64,000 bases of DNA from contig CAZWTY010000007.1 of the NCBI GenBank assembly GCA_964637565.1, positions 1 through 64,000 on the forward strand, given 5' to 3'. A program made the position numbers and the translations under genes. Origin of the DNA: DYJE01 sp964637565 (GTDB taxonomy: Bacteria; Desulfobacterota; Desulfobacteria; Desulfobacterales; Desulfolunaceae). The first letter of the stretch is position 1, and every line of letters starts with the position of its first letter. Below are positions 53,514 through 62,003 of the stretch, piece by piece. The notes beneath the pieces were generated by a model, which worked only from the letters and a program-made list of their open reading frames with translations, was not told the origin of the DNA and did not search any database.

Positions 53514-54689
53514 TTATCTTGCGCCCTTGACAATGGCGTCGGTGATGGCTGTTTCAAACCTCGTTTCGTGGTCCAGGCTGGGGTAGTAGATTTCGAACAC
53601 CTGGAGATCCTGGTCCTTGACTTGGAGACCCAGGACATACACGTAAGGTTTGTCCGAAAGGCTTTCCATGCGGAGGCAGGTGAAAGACCCGGTCTGTTTT
53701 TCCGTCATGGTCCTGAATCCCTTTTCAAGCCGTTCTTTGACAGCGCTGATCCAGAACGCGGTGTCGCCCTTGGGGCTGTTGGCTCTCCGGCAGGCCGAGA
53801 AAACCACGCCGTCAGCGCTTTCCGTGATCCAGGTTTTTTCACCCAGCGCCACCATGTCTTTCGGGGCTTCGAATTCAAGTTTCCGGCCGCTTTCCAGGTT
53901 GGCCCGGGAGAAGGGGGACAGCTCGTGGATCCAGCGGAATTCGAAAATGTCCGGTTTTTCTCCTCCAAGGACCGAGCTTTCCATGCCGGTCACATCCAGG
54001 CTGAGCCGGGAGAAATCGGCCAGAGCCGAGAGGGTTTTCAGCATGTTCTGCATGGACTCGATGCTTTCGTTGAGACGGGCGATTTCTTTTAGAAGCGCCA
54101 GCTTTTCCTCTTCGTCGTCGGTCTGGTTCAAGAGTTCCAGGTAACGGTTCCTCGACGCTGTGGCGATTTTCATTTTCAGATCGATATCGGTGAAGGCGTC
54201 GGTGACATCCTGGGCCGACATGTTTTTCGACAGCACGTCACCCAGGGTGAGGATCTTTTTGAAAACACCGTGGAATTCCCTGACCGGCACACGAAACACC
54301 GCGTTGCCGGTGCGGACCTGTTCCACATAGCCTCCGGATTCCACCACAAGGCCCCGGGCCTTTTCGATGAGTTCTTCGGGCTTGGGCGAACGCATCCTGG
54401 CGTAACCGTTGTAATGGACCATTCGTTTTTTGGTGACCGAGGGTTCCCGGGGTGTTTCCGCTCTCATGGCTTTCATGGGGGCGGGAGCCATGGGGGCGTC
54501 GTAGGCTTCCAGCATCCGGTAGGCGCCTGCGGATTCGGCCCGGTCGAGATCGGTGGCGGGGCTGTGGCCCATGTTTTTCGTGCCGCAGGATAAGGTTGTG
54601 AAAAGGAGGGCGAACACGGCCGTGAACAAAGCGGCGTGTTGGATCCTAAGCCGCCGTTTTCGTGGATTGAAACCAATGGATGTCATCAT
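53514..54689 (-). CDS. DUF4349-domain lipoprotein
   Basis: 391 residues. Lipoprotein-type signal (hydrophobic 18-33, LSC with Cys35), then a Pro/Ala-rich linker, then DUF4349 (about 90-270) with VVESGGYVEQVRTGN, FRVPVREFHGVFKKI and the helical hairpin LLNQTDDEEEKLALLKEIARL. The C-terminal 130 residues are an extra domain (DGVVFSACRRANSPKGDTAFW) not usual in the family. First gene of a three-gene envelope operon; 12 bases to the next gene. Confidence 0.8.
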   Translation of the reverse strand: MMTSIGFNPRKRRLRIQHAALFTAVFALLFTTLSCGTKNMGHSPATDLDRAESAGAYRMLEAYDAPMAPAPMKAMRAETPREPSVTKKRMVHYNGYARMRSPKPEELIEKARGLVVESGGYVEQVRTGNAVFRVPVREFHGVFKKILTLGDVLSKNMSAQDVTDAFTDIDLKMKIATASRNRYLELLNQTDDEEEKLALLKEIARLNESIESMQNMLKTLSALADFSRLSLDVTGMESSVLGGEKPDIFEFRWIHELSPFSRANLESGRKLEFEAPKDMVALGEKTWITESADGVVFSACRRANSPKGDTAFWISAVKERLEKGFRTMTEKQTGSFTCLRMESLSDKPYVYVLGLQVKDQDLQVFEIYYPSLDHETRFETAITDAIVKGAR

Positions 54690-54839
54690 GGGATGGGGTC
54701 TCCGTTAGAAAATCAGTCGATGCAGTTTTTGGATTTTACCGCGACATAAGTCATGCAATCTTAAACCCTGAGGATCAAAGGCGCAATTAAAAAACCATGG
54801 AAAAAAACGAACAAGGGACATTCCGGCTGTTATTTTTTC

Positions 54840-54855
54840 TGGCCTGGGATTTGCT
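54840..54855 (+). promoter_or_regulatory. sigma54-type (-24/-12) promoter
   Basis: TGGCCTGGGATTTGCT has the invariant GG and GC doublets exactly 10 bases apart and a perfect TTGCT -12 element. It lies about 170 bases upstream of the small gene at 55025, in its direction. Confidence 0.6.
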
Positions 54856-54901
54856 ATATTCTTTGTCAGCCAGGAAAACGACAGGGATACACAGAAAATC
54901 C

Positions 54902-55004
54902 GGCATTTTTTTCCTGAAACATGACACGCCGTGATATGGATCAGGAAAAAACTGCCGTAAAGCCCGCCCGAACAGGCGGGACGAACCAGGGCGAAAGCCC
55001 GTTC
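54902..55004 (+). ncRNA. structured 5' leader with three hairpins
   Basis: Stem A: GGCA plus TTTTTTCCTGA (54902-54917) pairs with TCAGGAAAAAA plus TGCC (54941-54956), 15 bp with one mismatch. Stem B: CCCGCC/GGCGGG (54963-54980). Stem C: GAAC..GGGC-GAAA-GCCC..GTTC (54983-55004) with a GNRA tetraloop. All lie between a sigma54 promoter and the gene. It could be a regulatory leader; no known riboswitch consensus was recognised. Confidence 0.45.
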
Positions 55005-55024
55005 CAGGGATTGGGAGAAAGACC

Positions 55025-55504
55025 ATGACAGGAATCAACGATATCAACAAGGTCGGTCAAGTCAGACCCTTGACCACGGGAACCCAGGACCAGGTGAACC
55101 GGGGCGCCGATGGGGACCTGTTTCAGAAAACATTCGAACGGATTCTTTCCGAGAACTCAGAAACGACGACAGCATCGGTCTCACCGGCCGCCACGGGCCT
55201 GGCTGAGATCAGCGCCAGTGCGTTCAACCTGAGAATCGAGGATGAAAGTGTGGGCGCTGTGGAAAAGAACACGGAACAGCTGCTGACCCTGATGGAACAA
55301 TACGCCAGAGATCTGGGAGACCCGAATAAAACCCTGCGGGATATCGAGCCCCTGGTCCAGGGCATCAAGGAAGGGGCCGACCTTCTTTCCGAATCGGTGA
55401 AGAACGACACGGCGGCCAGCGATCGAATCAAGACACTGGCCGAAGAAAGCGCCGTTCTCGCCAATGTGGAATACATGAAATTCATGCGTGGCGATTACGC
55501 CTGA
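55025..55504 (+). CDS. small hypothetical protein under sigma54-type control
   Basis: 159 residues, no signal peptide, low aromatic content. Residues 1-60 are disordered-looking (QVRPLTTGTQDQVNRGADG); residues 70-150 are amphipathic helices (EKNTEQLLTLMEQYARDL, IKTLAEESAVLANVEYMKFM). The shape recalls small flagellar or secretion-associated proteins, which are often sigma54-dependent, but I cannot assign a family. GGGAGAAAG precedes the ATG, and a hairpin closes the transcript. Confidence 0.6.
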   Translation: MTGINDINKVGQVRPLTTGTQDQVNRGADGDLFQKTFERILSENSETTTASVSPAATGLAEISASAFNLRIEDESVGAVEKNTEQLLTLMEQYARDLGDPNKTLRDIEPLVQGIKEGADLLSESVKNDTAASDRIKTLAEESAVLANVEYMKFMRGDYA

Positions 55505-55530
55505 GGCCCGGTCGGGCGGGAAACGTTATC

Positions 55531-55565
55531 CGTGTAAGGGCGAACCTTTTGTTCGCTCTTACACG
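55531..55565. terminator. bidirectional terminator
   Basis: CGTGTAAGGGCGAAC and GTTCGCTCTTACACG form a 15-bp stem with one G-T pair and a CTTTT loop, between convergent genes. Confidence 0.8.
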
Positions 55566-55575
55566 AATCCGTCAA

Positions 55576-57252
55576 TCACATGTTTTTCTTTTTCCGCGCC
55601 AGCAGATCGCCGCAGTGACCGCACAGCGCCATGCCCCCGCTCAGGTTTCTGGCCTTGAATCCGTGCTGGGTGAGGATCCTGTAAGCGATGTAACCCCTCA
55701 GCCCCACCGCGCAGTAGAGGATGACCGTTTTTTCCTTGTCCAGCTCTCCAAGTCTTAGCCGCAGGTCGTCGACGGGAATGTTGACGGCATTTTGAAGGGC
55801 ACCGTTCATCCGGCGTTCCAGGGGCGTCCTAAGATCCACGATCACATGGGTCGAGGGATCGAGACCGGCGATATCCTCGGGGTAGATTACGTCCATGTCT
55901 CCTTTCAGGATGTTGGCCGCCACGAATCCCGCGATGTTCACCGGGTCCTTGGCCGAGGAGTAGGGTGGGGCGTAGGCCAGTTCCAGTTCCTCCAGGTCGT
56001 AGACGGTCATGCCGCCTTTGATGGCCGTGGCGATCACGTCAATGCGTTTGTCCGCCCCTTTTCCCCCCACGATCTGGGCTCCCAGAACCCGTCCGCTGCC
56101 CGGACTGAACAGCAGTTTGACGTTCATGTACTCCGCGCCGGGGTAGTAGGTGGCGTGGGAGGCCGAGGTGGTATAGCTTTTCTTGTAGGGAATGTTCCGG
56201 GCCTTGAGGCTTTTTTCATTTGATCCCGTGGACGCCACGGTCAGGTCGAAGACCTTGGCCACGGCTGTTCCAAGGGTTCCCTTGTACGTGGACCGCCGTC
56301 CTGCGATGTTGTCCGCCGCGATGCGCCCCTGCCTGTTGGCCGGACCGGCCAGGGGGATCATGGCCGGGGCTCCGGTGACGAAGTCCCGTGTCTCGATGGC
56401 GTCGCCCACGGCGTAAATCGAAGGGTCGGAGGTCTGGAGGGCGTCGTTCACCCGGATTCCTCCCCGATCACCCAGGGCGAGCCCCGCGTTTTGGGCCAGC
56501 TCGTTTTCAGGCCTCACTCCGGCGGCGAACAGCACCATGTCGCAGTCGATGACGGTTCCGTCCGAGGTTTCCACCTGAACCCGGTCTTTTTGGGGAATAA
56601 ACCGTTTCACAGCGCTGTTCAGGATCAGACCCACTTTTTTCTCGCGAAGATGGGTGTGCACCAGGTGGGCCATTTCAAAATCAAGAGGGGCCATGACCTG
56701 GGCGGCCATTTCGACCAGCGTGATTTTGATGCCGCGGTGGGCCAGGTTTTCCGCCATTTCAAGGCCGATGAAACCGCCTCCCACCACCACGGCGCTTTGT
56801 GGATTCCGGCTGTCCACAAGCTGCTTGATCCGGTCCGTGTCGGGAATGTTGCGAAGAGTGAATATCCGCTCGTCGTCGATGCCGTCGATGGCGGGCTTGA
56901 GGGGCGCGGCTCCCGGCGAGAGGATCAGGGAGTCGTAAGTCTCACGGTACACCTTGCCCGAATGCACATCCAGGATCTCCACGGTTTTTTCCGAGGGGAA
57001 AACATCTTTGACTTCATTGAATGGGCGGATGTCTATCCTGTAACGGGCTGAAAAATCCTCGGCTGTGGTGACGAGAAGGTCGTCTCTGTTTTTGATGACG
57101 CCGCCGATGTGGTAGGGCAGGCCGCAGTTCGCAAAAGAGATGTACTCTCCCCGTTCGAGAAGAATGATTTCCGCGTTTTCATCGAGCCTCCGGAGCCGGG
57201 CCGCCGCGGTGGCTCCTCCTGCGACGCCGCCTGTGATCAGTATTTTTTTCAT
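55576..57252 (-). CDS. CoA-disulfide reductase / persulfide reductase fused to rhodanese
   Basis: 558 residues. An FAD/NAD(P) disulfide reductase core (ILITGGVAGGATAAARL; active-site Cys43 in SFANCGLPYH; NAD motif VVVGGGFIGLEMAE) with the CoADR dimerisation domain is followed by a C-terminal rhodanese domain (about 455-545) whose catalytic loop is CAVGLRGY. CoADR-rhodanese enzymes reduce CoA-persulfide or polysulfide using NADH. Likely role is sulfur or persulfide reduction or thiol redox balance. The upstream frame to 57393 is non-homologous, so the ATG at 57252 is chosen. Confidence 0.9.
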   Translation of the reverse strand: MKKILITGGVAGGATAAARLRRLDENAEIILLERGEYISFANCGLPYHIGGVIKNRDDLLVTTAEDFSARYRIDIRPFNEVKDVFPSEKTVEILDVHSGKVYRETYDSLILSPGAAPLKPAIDGIDDERIFTLRNIPDTDRIKQLVDSRNPQSAVVVGGGFIGLEMAENLAHRGIKITLVEMAAQVMAPLDFEMAHLVHTHLREKKVGLILNSAVKRFIPQKDRVQVETSDGTVIDCDMVLFAAGVRPENELAQNAGLALGDRGGIRVNDALQTSDPSIYAVGDAIETRDFVTGAPAMIPLAGPANRQGRIAADNIAGRRSTYKGTLGTAVAKVFDLTVASTGSNEKSLKARNIPYKKSYTTSASHATYYPGAEYMNVKLLFSPGSGRVLGAQIVGGKGADKRIDVIATAIKGGMTVYDLEELELAYAPPYSSAKDPVNIAGFVAANILKGDMDVIYPEDIAGLDPSTHVIVDLRTPLERRMNGALQNAVNIPVDDLRLRLGELDKEKTVILYCAVGLRGYIAYRILTQHGFKARNLSGGMALCGHCGDLLARKKKNM

Positions 57253-57383
57253 AGTCTGTGCCGTTCTCCCTGGATGGTAAAACATGTGACATGATGGATG
57301 TCCCGGAACGCCTCTATGCAGGGCAAATCGCCTGAATGCCAGGCGATACCGGTCATACAACCGGATCATTACCATTTTTTCAA

Positions 57384-57412
57384 TTGAATTCACAGTTTAA
57401 ATAAGGGATAAT
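57384..57412 (+). promoter_or_regulatory. promoter of the nqr operon
   Basis: TTGAAT (57384-57389) and GATAAT (57407-57412) with a 17-base spacer, 75 bases before the nqrA ATG. Confidence 0.45.
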
Positions 57413-57486
57413 CACCTCACTATGCTGTCTGGCAGGCCCTTGACCTTCGGCCTTTCACGAACGAAAAACCTCCATGGAATGAAACC

Positions 57487-58821
57487 ATGCAAAACCTGAT
57501 TTTCAAAAAGGGGTACGACCTCAGGCTCTCCGGCATTCCCGAAAGGGATGTGGAAGAGGCGGGAAAACCTTCGAGAATCGGCGTTACTCCCCGGCACATC
57601 CCCTTTGTCGTTCCAAGATTAAGGGTTGAAAAAGGCTCGCGGGTGAACATCGGGACGCCGCTGTTCGAAGACAAAAGGAACCCGGAACTGGTGTTTCTTT
57701 CCCCGGGCGGCGGCGTGATCGCCGACATCCGATACGGGGAACGGCGGGTGATCCGGGACATCGTGATCGATCTGGACGATGACGAAACCATGGAACCTTT
57801 TGATGTCGCAGATCCGGCCCGACTTGACTCCATGGATCGCGGCGAGATCGTCTCACGGCTTGTCCGCGGGGGAGCCTGGGCTTACCTCAGGGAACTCCCC
57901 TTTCGTGATATCGCGGGAAGAATCGAACCGCCCGAGTCCATCGTGGTGGTCCTGGACGGCCTCGACCCCTTTGCCCCGTCTCCCTCGGTTTACCTTGATG
58001 GCGTGGACGACCTTTTCCTTTACGGTCTTTCCGTCATGGGTAAACTGTCGAAAACCGTGCATGTGGTTGCCGCAGGTGACACGGGACGTTTACCGGAAAA
58101 AGTGTCCGTGAAGGTGACCCACGCGGTCGCTGGACCTTATCCGTCCCAGGATCCCGGTGTGTTTCTGTATCATGTGAAAAAAAGTCCCGAAGAGAACAGG
58201 GCCTTTTACATCGACGGCCAGGATCTGGTTCTTCTGGCCCGACTGATGAGAGACGGGGCTTACCCCACATGGAAGGTGCTGGCGGTGGGTGGGCCTCAGG
58301 CCGTGAAGAAAAACCATGTGAGGGCCCGTGTGGGTTGTCCGGTGTCGGCTCTGGGGCTTGATATCGGTCCATCTGTCCGTGTGGTGGGCGGTGGGGTGAT
58401 GAAGGGCGTTACGGTGCCCAGGGACAGTTTTGTCGGGTATTACGAGTCCGGCCTGACCCTGCTGGAAGAGGGGAACGAGGAGGATTTTTTCGGGTTTCTG
58501 AAGCCAGGCTTCCACAGACCGTCCTATACCCGGACGTTTCTCTCCGTGTTCAACCGGAAACCCTTGCCTCTGACCTGCAACATGCGGGGCGAACTCCGGC
58601 CCTGCATCAACTGCGGAACCTGCGCCTCGCTTTGCCCCGTGGACATCCTGCCCCAGTTCACCTTTAAATGCCTTCAGGCCGGAGAGGTGGAAGAGGGGCT
58701 GGCCCATGGACTTTTGGACTGCGTGGAATGCTCCTTATGCACCTACGTGTGTCCGAGCAAGATCGACGTGTGCGGGATACTCCGGAAAGCCAAAGCCGAT
58801 TATTACAAGGAACGGGCCTGA
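57487..58821 (+). CDS. nqrA: Na+-translocating NADH:quinone oxidoreductase subunit A with two [4Fe-4S] motifs
   Basis: 444 residues. The N-terminal part is NqrA (FKKGYDLRLSGIP, PLFEDKRNPELVF, DTIYP-free barrel-sandwich region) rather than RnfC. Unusually, the C-terminus has two full ferredoxin-type motifs: CINCGTCASLCP (Cys373, 376, 379 and 383) and CVECSLCTYVCP (Cys412, 415, 418 and 422). In well-studied NqrA (e.g. Vibrio) these positions have lost most cysteines. This looks like a subunit that keeps the RnfC-style clusters. First gene of nqrABCDEF; the enzyme passes electrons from NADH to quinone and pumps sodium out across the membrane. Confidence 0.9.
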   Translation: MQNLIFKKGYDLRLSGIPERDVEEAGKPSRIGVTPRHIPFVVPRLRVEKGSRVNIGTPLFEDKRNPELVFLSPGGGVIADIRYGERRVIRDIVIDLDDDETMEPFDVADPARLDSMDRGEIVSRLVRGGAWAYLRELPFRDIAGRIEPPESIVVVLDGLDPFAPSPSVYLDGVDDLFLYGLSVMGKLSKTVHVVAAGDTGRLPEKVSVKVTHAVAGPYPSQDPGVFLYHVKKSPEENRAFYIDGQDLVLLARLMRDGAYPTWKVLAVGGPQAVKKNHVRARVGCPVSALGLDIGPSVRVVGGGVMKGVTVPRDSFVGYYESGLTLLEEGNEEDFFGFLKPGFHRPSYTRTFLSVFNRKPLPLTCNMRGELRPCINCGTCASLCPVDILPQFTFKCLQAGEVEEGLAHGLLDCVECSLCTYVCPSKIDVCGILRKAKADYYKERA

Positions 58822-58823
58822 TT

Positions 58824-60020
58824 ATGAATCTCTTGGCAAAACAGATCCAATCCATGCTGGATCGTGTGGAAAAGCACTTTGAAAAAGGCGGGAAGTTCCA
58901 CCGTTATTACCCTGTCTACGAAGCGACCCGGACTTTTTTCTTCATTCCCGGCCATAGCACCGCAGGCCGTCCCCATGTACGGGACAGCCTGGACCTGAAA
59001 CGGCTGATGAGTTTCGTGATCCTGGCCCTTGTCCCCCATTTTCTCTTTGGGGTTTACAACGCCGGTTATCATGCCCGGCTTGCCTCGGGCCTTTCCACGG
59101 ATTTCCTGCCGGTGGCGGGAAAGGGACTGGTGCTGGTCCTGCCTCTGGTGGTGGTTTCTTACGCTGTGGGGCTTTTCTGGGAAGGGCTTTTCGCCATGAT
59201 CCGGCGGCACAACATCAGTGAGGGGTTCCTGGTCACCGGCCTTCTCTATCCCTTGGTACTTCCTCCCACGCTTCCTTTGTGGCAGGCGGCCATCGGGATT
59301 TCCTTTGGCGTGGTCATCGGAAAAGAGGTGTTCGGAGGTACGGGTCGGAACCTGGTGAACCCGGCCCTGACCGCCAGGGCCTTCGTCTTTTTTTCCTACC
59401 CTTTGTCCATATCCGGAGACAAAGTCTGGGTGGCGGTCAGCGAAGGGGCGAAACGTCTGCCCGACGCGGTGTCAGGCGCCACGGCTCTGGCTGTGTCGGC
59501 CGCCGTCACCGTTCCGTCTTCCGTGGAGTCCAGGCTGGCCGAGGCGGGTTTCACCCTGGAAAAACTGTTCTTCGGCCTTTATCCTGGAAGCATCGGGGAA
59601 ACATCCACGCTGCTCTGCCTGATCGGCGGGATTTTTCTCTGCGTCGCCGGTATCGCCAGCTACCGGATCATGATCGGAGGCGTTCTGGGAGTCCTGGGAA
59701 CAGGCTATCTCCTGAACCTTCTGGCCGGTCCCGGTTCATCGCCCTATCTCAGTCTTGACCCTGTGTACCATCTGGTCATGGGCGGATTCGCCTTCGGCAT
59801 CGCCTACATGGCCACCGACCCGGTCACCGGGCCCGGAATGAACGGGTCCCGCTGGCTCTACGGCTTTCTGATCGGCGCCCTTACCGTGATCGTCCGGGTG
59901 TTCAATCCGGCCTATCCTGACGGGGTGATGCTGGCGATTCTTTTCATGAACCTGTTTGCCCCGCTTATGGATTTCGTGGAAATCAAAATCAAACTCCGAA
60001 AGAGGATTCCCAATGTCTGA
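58824..60020 (+). CDS. nqrB: Na+-translocating NADH:quinone oxidoreductase subunit B
   Basis: 398 residues, about ten membrane helices. The covalent-FMN motif SGATALA is present (Thr220). RPHVRDSLDLKRLMSFVILA and NLVNPALTARAFVFFSYP match NqrB. Membrane core subunit, thought to bind FMN and form the sodium path. It starts two bases after the nqrA stop; the ATG at 58824 is the right start, although the frame is open upstream inside nqrA. Confidence 0.94.
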   Translation: MNLLAKQIQSMLDRVEKHFEKGGKFHRYYPVYEATRTFFFIPGHSTAGRPHVRDSLDLKRLMSFVILALVPHFLFGVYNAGYHARLASGLSTDFLPVAGKGLVLVLPLVVVSYAVGLFWEGLFAMIRRHNISEGFLVTGLLYPLVLPPTLPLWQAAIGISFGVVIGKEVFGGTGRNLVNPALTARAFVFFSYPLSISGDKVWVAVSEGAKRLPDAVSGATALAVSAAVTVPSSVESRLAEAGFTLEKLFFGLYPGSIGETSTLLCLIGGIFLCVAGIASYRIMIGGVLGVLGTGYLLNLLAGPGSSPYLSLDPVYHLVMGGFAFGIAYMATDPVTGPGMNGSRWLYGFLIGALTVIVRVFNPAYPDGVMLAILFMNLFAPLMDFVEIKIKLRKRIPNV

Positions 60021-60729
60021 AAACACCCGATCCGTCGTTTTCGCGGCCCTGCTCAGCCTGATCTGCTGCGTGCTGATCACGGCGGCCTGCACGGGACTTC
60101 AGAAATACCAGAAAGCCAACGTGGAACTGGACCGCCAGGTCAATGTGGTCCGGGCCGCCGGTCTGCTGGAAGGGGACAAAGAGTTTACGGCGGAAGAGAT
60201 CCGGCGCATCTATGCCGAGCGTATCGTGAACGCCTGGGTGGATTCCCGAGGCGAAGTCCTCCTTTCACCACCTCCGGCGGAAAGGACGGATGTGTACCCC
60301 CTTTACCTCTGCAAGGAGGGAGACCGTCTGTACGCCACCATCATTCCCCTGGATTCCAGGGGGCTGTGGGGACGGATTTACGGGTATCTGGCCCTTGCCA
60401 GGGACGGGGAGACCGTGGTCGGGTTTTCCGTGGCACGCCACGCCGAAACTCCTGGGCTGGGCGGTGAAATCGAGAGCCCGTGGTTCACACGGCAGTTCAA
60501 GGGGAAAAAGATCGTTGATTTTGAAAAAAACTTCGTGTCCGTGTCCATTGCCAAGGGAGAAGCCCGGGGGAGGGTTCCCGATGACCGGATGGCCAACACG
60601 GTGGACGGAATCAGCGGAGCGACCCTGACCGGAAATTACCTGAGCCAGGGGCTCAAAGAAACCCTTCAGCGGTTCGAGCCGTTTTCGAGCCGTTTGAGAA
60701 AGGGTGAAGCGGACGATCTAAGGTTATAA
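60013..60729 (+). CDS. nqrC: Na+-translocating NADH:quinone oxidoreductase subunit C
   Basis: 238 residues. One N-terminal membrane helix (about 8-27), then a periplasmic FMN-binding domain. The covalent-FMN motif is DGISGATLTG (Thr204). It overlaps nqrB by eight bases. FMN attachment would need an ApbE-type transferase, which is not in this window. Confidence 0.92.
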   Translation: MSENTRSVVFAALLSLICCVLITAACTGLQKYQKANVELDRQVNVVRAAGLLEGDKEFTAEEIRRIYAERIVNAWVDSRGEVLLSPPPAERTDVYPLYLCKEGDRLYATIIPLDSRGLWGRIYGYLALARDGETVVGFSVARHAETPGLGGEIESPWFTRQFKGKKIVDFEKNFVSVSIAKGEARGRVPDDRMANTVDGISGATLTGNYLSQGLKETLQRFEPFSSRLRKGEADDLRL

Positions 60730-60746
60730 CGATCCAGGGAGGAAAC

Positions 60747-61373
60747 ATGTCACTGAAACAGACAACGTCCTACAGGGCTTTCAAAGCCGCCCTTTGGGGA
60801 AACAACCCCATTTCCAAACAGATCCTGGGCATCTGTTCGGCCCTGGCCGTGACGGTTCAGATGAAAACGGCCTTTGTCATGGCCCTTGCCCTGACCCTGG
60901 TGCTGGCCCTGTCCAACCTGATCGTGTCCCTGCTTCGGCATTACATTCCCAGAAACATCCGGATCATCGCCGAACTGGTGATCATCGCGTCCCTGGTCAT
61001 TCTGGCCGACCAGATTCTCAAGGCCTTTCTTTACGATGTGAGCAAGCAGCTTTCCGTTTTCGTGGGCCTGATCATCACCAACTGCATTGTCATGGGCCGG
61101 GCCGAAGCTTACGCCATGGCCAATCCCCCTGTTCCCTCGTTCTTTGACGGACTGGGCAACGGCCTGGGATACGGCCTTGTGCTTGTCGCCGTGGCGTTTA
61201 TCCGGGAGCTTCTGGGCTCAGGAAAAATTTTCGGACTCCAGGTGGTGCCCGACGGTCTGTACGAAGCGGGGTATTCCAACATGGGGCTTCTTGTCCTGGC
61301 GCCGGGAGCCTTTATCGTGATCGGTCTTCTTTTCTGGCTTCAGAACACCATCAGCAAGGAAAAAGAATACTAA
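60747..61373 (+). CDS. nqrD: Na+-translocating NADH:quinone oxidoreductase subunit D
   Basis: 208 residues, six helices. The conserved cysteines in LGICSALAV and TNCIVMGRAEA are those that, with NqrE, hold the membrane-embedded iron-sulfur centre. GIIVTNC-like region (VGLIITNCI) and NPPVPSFFDGLGNGLGYG fit NqrD. The gap to nqrC is 17 bases with a GGGAGG site. Confidence 0.94.
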   Translation: MSLKQTTSYRAFKAALWGNNPISKQILGICSALAVTVQMKTAFVMALALTLVLALSNLIVSLLRHYIPRNIRIIAELVIIASLVILADQILKAFLYDVSKQLSVFVGLIITNCIVMGRAEAYAMANPPVPSFFDGLGNGLGYGLVLVAVAFIRELLGSGKIFGLQVVPDGLYEAGYSNMGLLVLAPGAFIVIGLLFWLQNTISKEKEY

Positions 61374-61382
61374 GGAACTTTT

Positions 61383-61991
61383 ATGGAACAGCTGATCAAC
61401 CTTCTGTTTGTTTCGGTCTTTCCCGGCAATATCCTGCTGTCCTATTTCCTGGGGATGTGCTCGTTCATCGCCGTGTCCAGGAACATGGGCACCGCCACGG
61501 GACTGGGTGTCGCGGTGGTGTTCGTCATGACTCTGACCACGCCGGTGAACTGGCTGGTCCATCATTTCCTGCTGGCGCCCGGAGCCCTGGCCTGGGCCGG
61601 GCTTCCCGATCTGGACTTGAGCTACCTCACGTTCATCACGTTTATCGCCGTGATCGCGGCTCTCGTCCAGTCCGTGGAAATGATCATCGACCGATTTTCC
61701 CAGACCCTTTACACGGCCTTGGGTGTCTTCCTTCCCCTGATCGCGGTGAATTGCGCCATTCTCGGAGCGTCCCTGTTCATGGTGGAAAGGAACTACGGTT
61801 TCGCCGAATCGGTGGTCTACGGGTTCGGTTCCGGAGCCGGATGGATGCTGGCCATCGTCACCATGTCGGCCCTGAGAATCAAGATGCGTTATTCCGACGT
61901 GCCCGGGGGGCTTGACGGATTCGGGATCACCATGATCGTCAGCGGTCTTCTGGCCATGACGTTCATGCTGTTTTCAGGAATGGCGGTTTAA
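61383..61991 (+). CDS. nqrE: Na+-translocating NADH:quinone oxidoreductase subunit E
   Basis: 202 residues, six helices. Conserved cysteines in YFLGMCSFIAVS and VNCAILGASLF, the counterparts of those in NqrD, plus the inverted-repeat topology of the D/E pair. Nine bases after nqrD. Confidence 0.94.
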   Translation: MEQLINLLFVSVFPGNILLSYFLGMCSFIAVSRNMGTATGLGVAVVFVMTLTTPVNWLVHHFLLAPGALAWAGLPDLDLSYLTFITFIAVIAALVQSVEMIIDRFSQTLYTALGVFLPLIAVNCAILGASLFMVERNYGFAESVVYGFGSGAGWMLAIVTMSALRIKMRYSDVPGGLDGFGITMIVSGLLAMTFMLFSGMAV

Positions 61992-62003
61992 GGAGGACCG
62001 ATT

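Noticed and set aside
54902..55004. Cyclic-di-GMP or other known riboswitch
   Set aside because: The order and sequence of stems and conserved bases do not match the consensus I know; kept only as an unnamed structured leader.
57487..58821. RnfC rather than NqrA
   Set aside because: The cluster motifs suggest RnfC, but the N-terminal domain and the nqrB-F neighbours, including nqrF and the FMN motifs, are those of Nqr.
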